From positions 1-62,446 of the forward strand of contig PXRP01000019.1 in the NCBI GenBank assembly GCA_003021655.1: 62,446 bases of DNA, written 5' to 3'. The DNA comes from Halobacteriales archaeon QS_4_69_31 (lineage in GTDB: Archaea > Halobacteriota > Halobacteria > Halobacteriales > Haloarculaceae). Below the pieces are notes generated by a model. It was not told the origin of the DNA. It worked only from the letters and a program-made list of their open reading frames with translations, and did no database searches. Shown here piece after piece: positions 1-7,474 of this stretch (positions are counted from its first letter, which is position 1; every line of letters begins with the position of its first letter). The position numbers and the translations under genes are program-made.

Positions 1-51
1 GAGCACGACCCAGGTCTCCTGGTCGAGGTCGACGAGGCCGTCTGATCCCAT
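1..51 (-). CDS. N-terminal fragment of an unidentified protein (runs off the left edge)
   Basis: On the minus strand an open frame begins at an ATG at 51 and reads MGSDGLVDLDQETWVVL before the window ends. A GTG at 69 lies in the same frame, directly after the stop codon of the DUF151 gene, and could be the real start. Codon choice (GAC, CTC, GTC) is typical of the surrounding genes. The close spacing suggests co-transcription with the DUF151 gene. Too little is visible to name a family. Confidence 0.4.
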   Translation of the reverse strand, partial: MGSDGLVDLDQETWVVL

Positions 52-87
52 GAGGGCCGGTTCGGGCACCAGGGGGACAAAGCTTCC

Positions 88-642
88 TCAGAACGGGTCA
101 TCGTCACCGAGGACGTCGGGGTCGTCGTCGTCCTCCCCGAACCTGGGGTCGTCCTCGTCGCCGCCGACCTCGAAGTCGCTGGTGTCACGGCGGTCGTCCT
201 CGTCGACGAAGCCGAGTTCGTCGGGGTCGCGGCCGGCGTCGTCGATGACCTCGTCGGAGACGACGATGGGACAGTCGACCCGGAGGGCCAGAGCGATGCC
301 GTCGCTGGGCCGGGCGTCGAAGACCATGTCCTTGCGCTCGCTGCCGTGGTACTGTTCGGTGTCGATCTTCGCGTAGAAGGTGCCGTCGGCCAGGTCGTCG
401 ATGCGGACCCGGTCGATGGCCGCGCCGAACTCCGCCACCATGTCGACCACGAGGTCGTGCGTGAGCGGGCGTTCGAAGGGCGTCCCGTCGAGGGCGTGTT
501 GCATCGACTGGGCCTGGTCGGGACTCACGAAGATCGGGATGAGTTCCTCCCGCGCGCGGAGGAGCACGACGGGGTTTCCCCGCCCGCCGCTGTCGCTTAC
601 GCCGACGCCGACGCCCTCGACTGTCGCCTCGTGGGTGGCCAT
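88..642 (-). CDS. DUF151 / bifunctional nuclease (BFN) family protein
   Basis: A 184-residue protein. I chose the start MATHEATVEG at 642 because the upstream in-frame part is rich in Pro and poor in acidic residues. Residues about 1-135 look like the DUF151 fold: an early RE-x-LIPIF stretch, a SDG-x-A-LALR segment near residue 115, then VDCPIVVSDEVI. The last 45 residues are an Asp/Glu-rich halophilic tail. The family is found in bacteria, archaea and plants; a plant member has nuclease activity, but the archaeal role is unknown to me. The next gene downstream begins within about 20-40 nt. Confidence 0.85.
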   Translation of the reverse strand: MATHEATVEGVGVGVSDSGGRGNPVVLLRAREELIPIFVSPDQAQSMQHALDGTPFERPLTHDLVVDMVAEFGAAIDRVRIDDLADGTFYAKIDTEQYHGSERKDMVFDARPSDGIALALRVDCPIVVSDEVIDDAGRDPDELGFVDEDDRRDTSDFEVGGDEDDPRFGEDDDDPDVLGDDDPF

Positions 643-1027
643 GTCGACCCATTGGGCGGGAACGGGAAAAAAGAGTGTGGGGCGAACGCCGACGGTCTCC
701 GGATTGGCCGGCCGGGGCACGACGACGGCCCCGACCGGCCCGAAAGCTCCCGGTCGCGGCGGCGACGCTCTCCCTCAGGGGAGCGTCGTCCCCAGGTCGA
801 TTGCGGCCCGGGTGTCCGGACCGGGCCGTCGGCGGCCGCGCGCGACCCGCCGGCTGCCCGCTGTGGCGCCAGCCCCCACCCCGCGACCGTTCGCCGGCCC
901 TCAAACCGGTTTAATCCGGGTTAACGGTCGGATAAATCGGCTAAACCGGCCGAAATCGGCGTAACCAGGCTTCAGCACTTGTCCCCTTCAAGTGGGCGTG
1001 GGGGCGCAGACTGGACCGGAGGAAACG
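643..1027. promoter_or_regulatory. Divergent intergenic region with palindrome
   Basis: A 385-nt gap between two divergent genes. I see no credible ORF. The right part (about 900-965) is clearly richer in A and T and contains the perfect 10-bp palindrome AAACCGGTTT at 903-912, followed by related AAACCGG and AAATCGG words. A GGAGG ribosome-binding site lies just before the ATG at 1028. I infer that the promoter of the secreted-protein gene lies in this AT-richer stretch. Confidence 0.4.
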
Positions 1028-1519
1028 ATGAAAGGCAAACTCGCTGCGGTTGCGGTCGCACTACTGCTGGTCGGCACCGGCGTCGCGGTGGCGGCGCCCG
1101 GCAACGCGCCCGACGGTGTCCCGGCCGACGACAACGCACAGGCGGACGAACACGCGGACGACGCCGACGAGAACGCCGGCGACGGCGCGGATGAGTCGGA
1201 CGACACCGACGAGTCGGACAGCGCCGACGGCAACGAGTCCGAGGCGGCCGACGAGGAGCGGGGCCCGCCGAGCGACGTGCCGGCGGCCGGTCCCGCCGGT
1301 GACGCCGGCGACCGCGGTCCGCCCGTGAACCTGCCCGCGCAGGTGCCAGACTTCGTGACCGGCATCCACGACGCCGTCCACGACCACGTCGACGGCGCCA
1401 TCTCCGGCGTGGAACTCGGCGAGCGGATCAGCTCGCTGGTGCCCGGCGACGACGGGGCTCCCGAGGACGCCGGCAACGCGTCCGACGCCGGCCCCGCTGA
1501 CACTCCGGCCGGGCAGTAA
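1028..1519 (+). CDS. Secreted, very acidic hypothetical protein
   Basis: 163 residues, with a GGAGG ribosome-binding site about 7 nt before the ATG at 1028. Residues 1-22 form a Sec-type signal peptide: MKGK, then a hydrophobic run ending AVAVAA. After cleavage the protein is an Asp/Glu/Asn-rich, Pro/Gly-rich low-complexity chain to about residue 105. A short ordered-looking segment with DFVTGIHDAVHDHVDG follows. No Cys lipobox and no C-terminal anchor are seen, so it is probably released. Similar acidic exported proteins are common in haloarchaea; I cannot assign a function. Confidence 0.7.
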   Translation: MKGKLAAVAVALLLVGTGVAVAAPGNAPDGVPADDNAQADEHADDADENAGDGADESDDTDESDSADGNESEAADEERGPPSDVPAAGPAGDAGDRGPPVNLPAQVPDFVTGIHDAVHDHVDGAISGVELGERISSLVPGDDGAPEDAGNASDAGPADTPAGQ

Positions 1520-1648
1520 CCGGCCGGTTCACGGCTAAGGACGTCGCCAGTGGCGGTCGATGATCGTGCTGACAGTGCAAGTCGACGATCCGGCACCATT
1601 GGAAGTCGTCGACTACGTCGCCGACTCGTGACGGGACAGGCCGCCGGC

Positions 1649-2455
1649 TCACGGCGGCGAGGCCCGCTGACCGTCCCACCGGACGTGGTCCTCGACGGCG
1701 AGTTTTTCGAGGTGGGCCCGGACGGTCGCTTCCGCGAGGTCGCGCACTCTCGAGAGGTCCGTCTCGTAAGCCCGGTCACAGACGGCCGTGACCGTCTCGG
1801 CTCCCCCCTCGACGGCGGCCCGGACGCGGCGCTCGCGGTCCAGCCGGTGCGCGACGAGTCGCCGGAGCGTCGCCCGCACGTCCTCGCCCTCGACCGCTGG
1901 ACCGTGGGCGGGGACCAGCCGGTCGGGAGCCATCGCGTGGACCCGCCGGAGACTGGTGAGATACGCGCGGAGGTCCCCCTCCGGCGCGGCGACGGCGACG
2001 CTGCCGTCGGCGACCGCGAGGTCGCCACAAGCGAGCGTCCACCCGTCGAGCGCGTCGGGCGACCCCGGGGAGGCGAACGCGACGTGTTCCGGCGCGTGGC
2101 CGGGCGTGTCGACGACCCGGACCGGGCCGGATCCGGTCGGGATCGCGGTCCCGTCGGCGAAGGTCCTGTCGGGCGTGACGCCGGTCGCCGCAGCGAAGGC
2201 GTCGGCGCGGCCGACCCGCGCCCAGACCGTCGCGCCGGTCCGGGCAGCGTAGCGTTCGACGGCGCCGACGTGGTCGGGGTGGTGGTGTGTGACCGCGAGG
2301 TGGCCCACCTCGCGGCCGGCGACGGCCTCGTCCAGCGGGTCGCTCGCCGCCCCCGGGTCGACGAGCACCGCCGGCTCCGCCCCGAGCAGACAGGCGGTCG
2401 TCTCCCCGGTCGACGCGCGCGTCTCGACCGGAACCGATACCGTCGTCACTGGCAT
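1649..2455 (-). CDS. MBL-fold metallo-hydrolase
   Basis: 268 residues from MPVTTVSV at 2455; the ORF extends four codons further. The zinc-binding HxHxDH signature is present as HHHPDH (H57, H59, D61, H62), followed by a DTPGHAPEH segment, LACGDLA and VPAHGPAV, which supply the later His/Asp ligands. The C-terminal third (about 190-268) is helical and ends in a winged-helix-like segment, as in LACTB2-type MBL proteins. These hydrolyse thioesters, phosphodiesters or lactones; the substrate cannot be read from sequence. It lies tail-to-tail with the secreted-protein gene. Confidence 0.85.
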   Translation of the reverse strand: MPVTTVSVPVETRASTGETTACLLGAEPAVLVDPGAASDPLDEAVAGREVGHLAVTHHHPDHVGAVERYAARTGATVWARVGRADAFAAATGVTPDRTFADGTAIPTGSGPVRVVDTPGHAPEHVAFASPGSPDALDGWTLACGDLAVADGSVAVAAPEGDLRAYLTSLRRVHAMAPDRLVPAHGPAVEGEDVRATLRRLVAHRLDRERRVRAAVEGGAETVTAVCDRAYETDLSRVRDLAEATVRAHLEKLAVEDHVRWDGQRASPP

Positions 2456-2599
2456 CGCCGGGACCACGGGCGCGAGCCCCCTCGGTCTTTCGGGAGTCGG
2501 GACCCCTGGCCAGGCGCCCGGGGACCGGCGGCTGGTCGGGGCGTCGAACCTGGACGGGGACCGGGCTGGGCCGGCGGCTCCCGGCCCACCCGCCCGGGG

Positions 2600-2878
2600 T
2601 CAGTTGCGCAGGAAGTAGACCTGTTTGCGCGCGTCGTGGAAGCTGTACCGCGAGCCGACCAGGTCACACTCCTCGAGCCTGTTGAGCGCGTATCTGACCG
2701 TCCGGTCCGGGAGCAGCGACTCCTCGGCGAGTTGCCCCTGTGAGAGGGGTGCCTCCGTCTCCAGTACCTTCGCGACCAGTTTCGCGCTCGGGGGCAACTC
2801 CCGCAGGCGCTCGCGGAACTCCGCGTCCGCGAACGCGTCCTCGAGTCGCCCCTCATCGACCGCCGTACTCGTGCTCAT
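2600..2878 (-). CDS. Small MarR/TrmB-like winged-helix transcription regulator
   Basis: A 92-residue protein from MSTSTAVDEG at 2878; the longer in-frame start gives an implausible leader. A winged helix occupies about residues 25-90: LPPSAKLVAKVLE, LSQGQLAEESLL, then the recognition helix DRTVRYALNRLEE. The wing ends KQVYFLRN. Stand-alone wHTH proteins of this form are conserved throughout haloarchaea and probably bind DNA as dimers. The 130 nt upstream are AT-rich (AAATAGTAAATG, GATATAAGG), unusual here, and probably hold divergent promoters for this gene and the methyltransferase at 3067. Confidence 0.8.
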   Translation of the reverse strand: MSTSTAVDEGRLEDAFADAEFRERLRELPPSAKLVAKVLETEAPLSQGQLAEESLLPDRTVRYALNRLEECDLVGSRYSFHDARKQVYFLRN

Positions 2879-3066
2879 ACTCCACCTCGTCCGACCCAAA
2901 TAGTAAATGTTGGCTATATGTGTGACCAAACAATCCAAACGATATAAGGGAATATTACCTCTTGTGGGGGCGGCGGGCGGCCCCTGCGTCGCGGGCGCCG
3001 GGGCCTGGGGCACACGACGGGTCTTCAGTACGCTTTAGTGGGCTGGCTTTCCAGATTCGGACACCC

Positions 3067-3777
3067 GTGAAGGGCCAGGAGTGGTACCAGCAGGAAACCG
3101 TCGTCGAGTCCTACGAGGACAAGCGGTTCTCGCGGGGCGGGGGGCGGCTCACCGACCGCCTGGAGAAAGAGGCCGTCCTCGACGCCTTAGAGCCCGTCGA
3201 GGACAAGAAGATTCTCGAGATAGCCTGTGGCACGGGTCGGTTCACGGTGTTGCTGGCAGAACTCGGTGCGGACATCGTCGGGCTGGACATCTCGACCCCG
3301 ATGCTCGGCGAGGGACGCGCCAAGGCCCGGCGGGCCGGCGTCGCCGACCGGATCGAGTTCATGCGTGGCGACGCCGCCCGGTTGCCGTTCCCGGACGACC
3401 ACTTCGACGCCGTTTTCGGCGTGCGCTTTTTCCACCTGGCCGAGACGCCGACGGAGTACCTCACCGAGATGGCCCGCGTCTCGCGGGGCCAGGTCGTCTT
3501 CGACACGTACAACCGCTTCTCCGGGCGGTCGCTGTACAACTGGGCGCTCCCGATGGGGTCGCGCCTCTACTCCCGCCGGGAGGTCGACGGGATGCTCGAC
3601 GCGGCTGGGCTCACGCTCGCTGGCGAACACCACGAGTTCCTGGTCCCGTTCGGCCTCTACCGGAAACTCCCGGGGGGCGTCGCCGACGCCATCCGGCGGG
3701 CCGAGCGCGCGGTCGGGGACACCGACCCCGGCGACGATCTCGCCTCGATCTCCTACTGGAACGCGACCGTCGAGTGA
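3067..3777 (+). CDS. Class I SAM-dependent methyltransferase
   Basis: 236 residues from the GTG at 3067 (VKGQEWYQQE). The upstream in-frame part is Pro/Ala/Arg-rich, so unlikely to be coding. Motif I is EIACGTG at residues 51-57, followed by the acidic end of beta-2 in IVGLDIS, GDAARLPF around motif II/III and FDAVFGVRFFHL. This is the Rossmann methyltransferase layout of the UbiE/type 11 group. The substrate is unknown. A glycosyltransferase gene follows 61 nt downstream with its own TATA box. Confidence 0.85.
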   Translation: MKGQEWYQQETVVESYEDKRFSRGGGRLTDRLEKEAVLDALEPVEDKKILEIACGTGRFTVLLAELGADIVGLDISTPMLGEGRAKARRAGVADRIEFMRGDAARLPFPDDHFDAVFGVRFFHLAETPTEYLTEMARVSRGQVVFDTYNRFSGRSLYNWALPMGSRLYSRREVDGMLDAAGLTLAGEHHEFLVPFGLYRKLPGGVADAIRRAERAVGDTDPGDDLASISYWNATVE

Positions 3778-3807
3778 CACGTGACGGTGGGTTCGGTGTT
3801 CGCGTAC

Positions 3808-3813
3808 TTTATA
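3808..3813 (+). promoter_or_regulatory. TATA box of the GT2 gene (leaderless)
   Basis: TTTATA lies about 29 nt before the ATG at 3839. That spacing puts the transcription start at or next to the start codon, the leaderless arrangement usual in haloarchaea. Confidence 0.55.
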
Positions 3814-3838
3814 GTGGTCGGGAGCGGTACGGAGTCGT

Positions 3839-4735
3839 ATGGAGCTCTCGGTTGTCGTCCCGACGCTCGACGGCCGGGAGCGCCTCGCACGGACGCTCGA
3901 CGCGCTCGCCGAGCACGCCCCCGCGGCCGAGGTGGTCGTCGTCAACGGCCCCTCGACCGACGGGACGACCGGGATGGTCCGCGAGCGCGACGACGTCGAC
4001 AGACTCGTCGGGGTGGCCGACCGGCCGGTGGCCGCCGCCCGAAACGCCGGGATCGAACGCGCTGACGGCGAACGCGTCGCATTGGTCGACCAGGGACTGT
4101 CCGTCACCGAGGGGTGGTTCGACGCCGTCACCGGGGGACTGGCCGACGCCGTGACCGGTCCCGTCCACGAGCAACTCCGCGGCGGGCTGGCGACCGACGC
4201 CGTCGAGTCCGACGCCCTGGGCGGGCGCGAGGTGACCTTTCTCAACGGCGGTAACGTCGCCTTCCGCCGGGAGACACTCGACGCGCTCGACGGCTTCGAC
4301 GAGTACCTCGACGTGGGCAGTGCCCGCGACTGCGCCCACCGGCTGGCGGCGCTCGACTGCCGGGTGGCCTGGCTCCCCGAGATGGCCGTCGCCAGCGATG
4401 TCGGCGCCGACGGCGGCAGCCGCGTCACCGACAGGGGCTGGAAGTACCGCTCGCTGGCCTACCGCCTCGTCAAGAACTACGGCGTCCGTCCGGCCGTCGC
4501 CCGCCGACTCCTCGGGCCGGCCGGCCGGGACGCGCTCGCGTCGCTCCGGGACGTCGTCCGCGGCGAGGGTACCCCCTCTGGCTGGCTCGGCACCGGCCGC
4601 GACGTCGTCGCGGGTATCGCCGGCGGGTGCGCACACGGCCTCTGGGCGCGGGGGCTCGACCGGACGCCACGCCGCAACCCCCACGGCCGCTCGTCGCGCT
4701 CCGACCGCGCCGTCGCCGTCTACGACTGGCCCTGA
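3839..4735 (+). CDS. Family 2 glycosyltransferase
   Basis: 298 residues. The N-terminal GT-A fold shows VVVPTLDGRERL, VVVVNGPSTDGT and the nucleotide-sugar segment PVAAARNAGIERA. Where family members usually have a DxD/DDD metal-binding motif, this protein has ALVDQGLS, so the motif is reduced. FLNGGNVAFRRETL and DGFDEYLDVG match the acceptor-side region. The C-terminal 100 residues contain helices but no clear membrane span. Probably transfers a sugar to a lipid or glycoprotein intermediate on the cytoplasmic face; no other glycan genes are nearby. Confidence 0.8.
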   Translation: MELSVVVPTLDGRERLARTLDALAEHAPAAEVVVVNGPSTDGTTGMVRERDDVDRLVGVADRPVAAARNAGIERADGERVALVDQGLSVTEGWFDAVTGGLADAVTGPVHEQLRGGLATDAVESDALGGREVTFLNGGNVAFRRETLDALDGFDEYLDVGSARDCAHRLAALDCRVAWLPEMAVASDVGADGGSRVTDRGWKYRSLAYRLVKNYGVRPAVARRLLGPAGRDALASLRDVVRGEGTPSGWLGTGRDVVAGIAGGCAHGLWARGLDRTPRRNPHGRSSRSDRAVAVYDWP

Positions 4736-4821
4736 GCGGCCTCCAGTGGTCGGCGTCTACGACAGGCCCCGGGCCGCCTCCGGCGGTCGCGTCCCGTCCG
4801 CCGCTCTCACCGCAAGCGCTC

Positions 4822-6027
4822 TCACTCGTCGAGCGTCATGCCCTCGACGACCCGGAACTGTTCGTCGCCGTCGAAGCGGCGGGGGTCGAACGCCTCGATG
4901 CCCCCGCCGCCGAGGACCTGTTCCGCGACCGTCTCGCCGAGCGCGGGCGCTCGCATGAAGCCGTGGCCGTGCCAGCCGGTGGCGACGGACACCGTCCCGC
5001 TCTCGTCGACCGGACCCAACAGTGGGTTCCGGTCGGGCGTGGCCGTACAGAGGCCGGCCCAGGCGCGCCGGACCGACGGCGAGACGCCGAACGTCTCGCG
5101 GACGCGCTCGCGGCTCCGTTCGCAGAACTCCGCGTCTGCCGTCTCGTCGTAGTCGTCGGGGTCGAACTCGGCTTCTTCGGTGCCGTCGCCGACGAGAAGA
5201 CCACCCCCTCGCGGCCGGAAGTAAAAACCCCCGGTCGCGTCGTAGGTCATCGGGACGTCGCCGGACCCGACGGTCGCGCTGGACTCGTCGGTCGTGTCGT
5301 CCCCGTCGGCCGACGTACTGTCCGCGTCGGCCGGCGCGCTCGCCCCCAGGGGTTCGGTCACCAGCGCCTGCACGCGGTAGGGTTTCATCGCGACGGCGAC
5401 CCCGGCCGCGGCGAGCAGGCGCCCGGTGTGAGCGCCCGCGGCGACCAGGACCGCGTCGAAGGGCTCGCCGCCCCCGGGAGTCTCGATTGTCACCGCCGTT
5501 CCGGCGAGGTCGAGCGCGACCTCCGTTTCCGTGTGGATCGTCGCGCCGGCCGCGCGCGCCCGCCCTGCCGTCGCGGCGACGTAGGAGTCGGGTTCCAGGT
5601 AGCCGGCGTCGCGGGCGACGGCGGCGACCGCGACGTCGGTTTCGAGCGCGGGGAAGCGCTCGGCCAGTCCGGGCGGGTCGAGCAGTTCCACGTCCCGGTC
5701 GTGGGCGCGCATGCGCTGGACCTGTTCGCGGAGGGCCGCGGCCCGCGACTCGTCGCCCGCGCGGGCCAGCCAGACGTACGGACAGGGGGTCAGGTCGACG
5801 GCGCCGACCGCGTCGAGCGCGCGGAACCGCTCTATCGCCCGGGCGGCCACCGCGGCGTCGCGGTCCTCCGCGAAGGCGTCGTAGACGATCCCGGCCGCGC
5901 AGCCGGAGGCACCGCTCGCAAGCGCCCCGCGCTCGTAGAGCGTCACGTCGGCACCCCGGTCGGCCAGCGCGTGGGCGGCCGTCACGCCGACCGCCCCGCC
6001 GCCGACGACCGCGACCCGGTCGGTCAT
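4822..6027 (-). CDS. FAD-dependent D-amino-acid/glycine oxidase-type oxidoreductase
   Basis: 401 residues from MTDRVAVVG at 6027. The dinucleotide-binding motif VVGGGAVGVTAAHALADRG sits at the extreme N-terminus, followed by an acidic beta-2 end (VTLYERG). The C-terminal FAD contacts are visible as GGFYFRPRGGG and NPLLGPVDESG followed by GWHGHGFM. This is the DAO (DadA/ThiO/SoxB) fold, which oxidises amines or amino acids. There is no CxxC or second domain. The substrate is not inferable: neighbours are a glycosyltransferase and a membrane protein. Confidence 0.85.
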   Translation of the reverse strand: MTDRVAVVGGGAVGVTAAHALADRGADVTLYERGALASGASGCAAGIVYDAFAEDRDAAVAARAIERFRALDAVGAVDLTPCPYVWLARAGDESRAAALREQVQRMRAHDRDVELLDPPGLAERFPALETDVAVAAVARDAGYLEPDSYVAATAGRARAAGATIHTETEVALDLAGTAVTIETPGGGEPFDAVLVAAGAHTGRLLAAAGVAVAMKPYRVQALVTEPLGASAPADADSTSADGDDTTDESSATVGSGDVPMTYDATGGFYFRPRGGGLLVGDGTEEAEFDPDDYDETADAEFCERSRERVRETFGVSPSVRRAWAGLCTATPDRNPLLGPVDESGTVSVATGWHGHGFMRAPALGETVAEQVLGGGGIEAFDPRRFDGDEQFRVVEGMTLDE

Positions 6028-6270
6028 ACCCGGTGGTCGGCCGCCGCCGGCTAAACGGTTCCGGGGTACACGGGATGACCCCCGGTGGACGCGGGTTCCT
6101 GGGGTCCGGGCGTACGCGAGTCGGCACAAGGGCTATTGCGTTCGACGCGGATCCTCGGACGATGCCAGGAGCCAGGCGCATCGACGACGACGGCCCCAGT
6201 TCCACGTCACATATCGGATTCTAGTGGGGAAGCCGTCGGATTTTTTACCGAGTGTACGAGACGCGTGGGT

Positions 6271-7428
6271 ATGCGATTCGCGAACGCAGTGACGGCCGCG
6301 CTGGCGGGGGTCGCGGCCGTCACGCTGGTCGCGCCGGTCCTGCCGGTGTCGGTCGCGCTGGCGCTCGGGTCGGTCGTGGCGGCGGCTATCACGTGGCGCG
6401 GCGACACCGAGCGGTACGGGCTCACGGGGGCGGTGCTGTTGCTCGGCGTCGGGACGCTGGTGCTGGTCACCGAGTGGTTCCCGGCGGCGTGGGGCCGGAC
6501 GCCGCTGGTCGCGCTCTGGCTGTTCGGCCTCCTGAGCGTGACCGTCGTCGTGGCGAAGGCCGTCCTCGGGGTGGTCGGCCGCCGCGTCGTCGCGGCGTTC
6601 GTCGACGACGAGAACGCCGACAGCGTCTGGGACGCCCTCTCGGCGTTCGCGGGGACGCTCTTTCTGGCCTGGAGCGTGATGACCGCCCAGGAGAAGGCCG
6701 TCCGGACCGGCGGCGTCGCCGTCGGCGGCACCTCGACGATGGCGCTGGACACGCTGGGCTACGACCTCCCCGTCCTCGTCCCCTTCGTCCACGAGGCGCT
6801 GACTGTGACGGTCCGGGGCTACGAACTGTCGGTCCCGCTGTGGCTGCTGGAGAACGGTATCGGCGCGACGATGATAGTCTTCGTCGGCTGTGTCATCGTG
6901 GGCTTTCACACGCTCGGGACGCTCGCCGCCACCTGGCGTGCCGTCAAGGACACGACCGGCTTCGCCTCCGAGAAGATGGACGAAGCCGGCGACACACGAC
7001 CCGCGGCCGCCGGCCCCGGCACGCGCTCCGGTCCGGCCGGGTCACCCTCCGACCAGCCCCGGGGCGGTCCGGCGTCCGACGGCCCGTCCCGACCCGGCGG
7101 GGGCTCCAGCCAGCAGTCCCGGGGCGGTCCCCAGTCCGGTGCGGGGTCCGGACGCGATACGGACCCGGGTGGGCAGTCGCGGGGTGGTCGACAGCCAGGC
7201 GGTCAACAGCCAGGCGGTCAGTCCCGACCCGGCGCGGGCGGGCCGGCGGCCGATACCGGTCGGACCCACAGGAGTCGCGCCAGGAGGGGGAGTCGGCCGG
7301 CCGCGGCCAGTCGGACGGGAGCGAGGAGCGAAGCGGGGGAGTCCGGCGAGGCGGCGGGGGAGTCCGGCGAGGCGGCGGGGGAGTCCGGCGAGGCGACGGG
7401 TGAGTCCGGCGAGGCGATGGGGAAGTGA
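6271..7428 (+). CDS. Membrane protein with long low-complexity tail
   Basis: 385 residues. A T-rich TATA-like run at 6240-6246 lies about 27 nt before the ATG, so the mRNA is probably leaderless. About five hydrophobic spans fill residues 3-235 (for example TLVAPVLPVSVALALG, GAVLLLGVGTLVLVTEW, LVALWLFGLLSVTVVV, MIVFVGCVIVGFHTL). The remaining 150 residues are Gly/Ser/Pro/Gln-rich and presumably disordered, and end in a heptad-like repeat GESGEAA. No enzymatic motif is seen. It is convergent with topA, 46 nt away. Confidence 0.7.
   Translation: MRFANAVTAALAGVAAVTLVAPVLPVSVALALGSVVAAAITWRGDTERYGLTGAVLLLGVGTLVLVTEWFPAAWGRTPLVALWLFGLLSVTVVVAKAVLGVVGRRVVAAFVDDENADSVWDALSAFAGTLFLAWSVMTAQEKAVRTGGVAVGGTSTMALDTLGYDLPVLVPFVHEALTVTVRGYELSVPLWLLENGIGATMIVFVGCVIVGFHTLGTLAATWRAVKDTTGFASEKMDEAGDTRPAAAGPGTRSGPAGSPSDQPRGGPASDGPSRPGGGSSQQSRGGPQSGAGSGRDTDPGGQSRGGRQPGGQQPGGQSRPGAGGPAADTGRTHRSRARRGSRPAAASRTGARSEAGESGEAAGESGEAAGESGEATGESGEAMGK
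7339..7422 (+). repeat. Four tandem 21-bp repeats in the tail of the membrane-protein gene
   Basis: The unit GAGTCCGGCGAGGCGGCGGG (+G) occurs at 7339, 7360, 7381 and 7402 with few changes. It encodes ESGEAAG, ESGEAAG, ESGEATG, ESGEAMG. Because 21 is a multiple of three, copy-number changes would keep the frame. Confidence 0.9.
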
Positions 7429-7474
7429 GTAACGCACACCCATCCGCGGGGTCGTCTCGCGCAGACCCTGTCGC

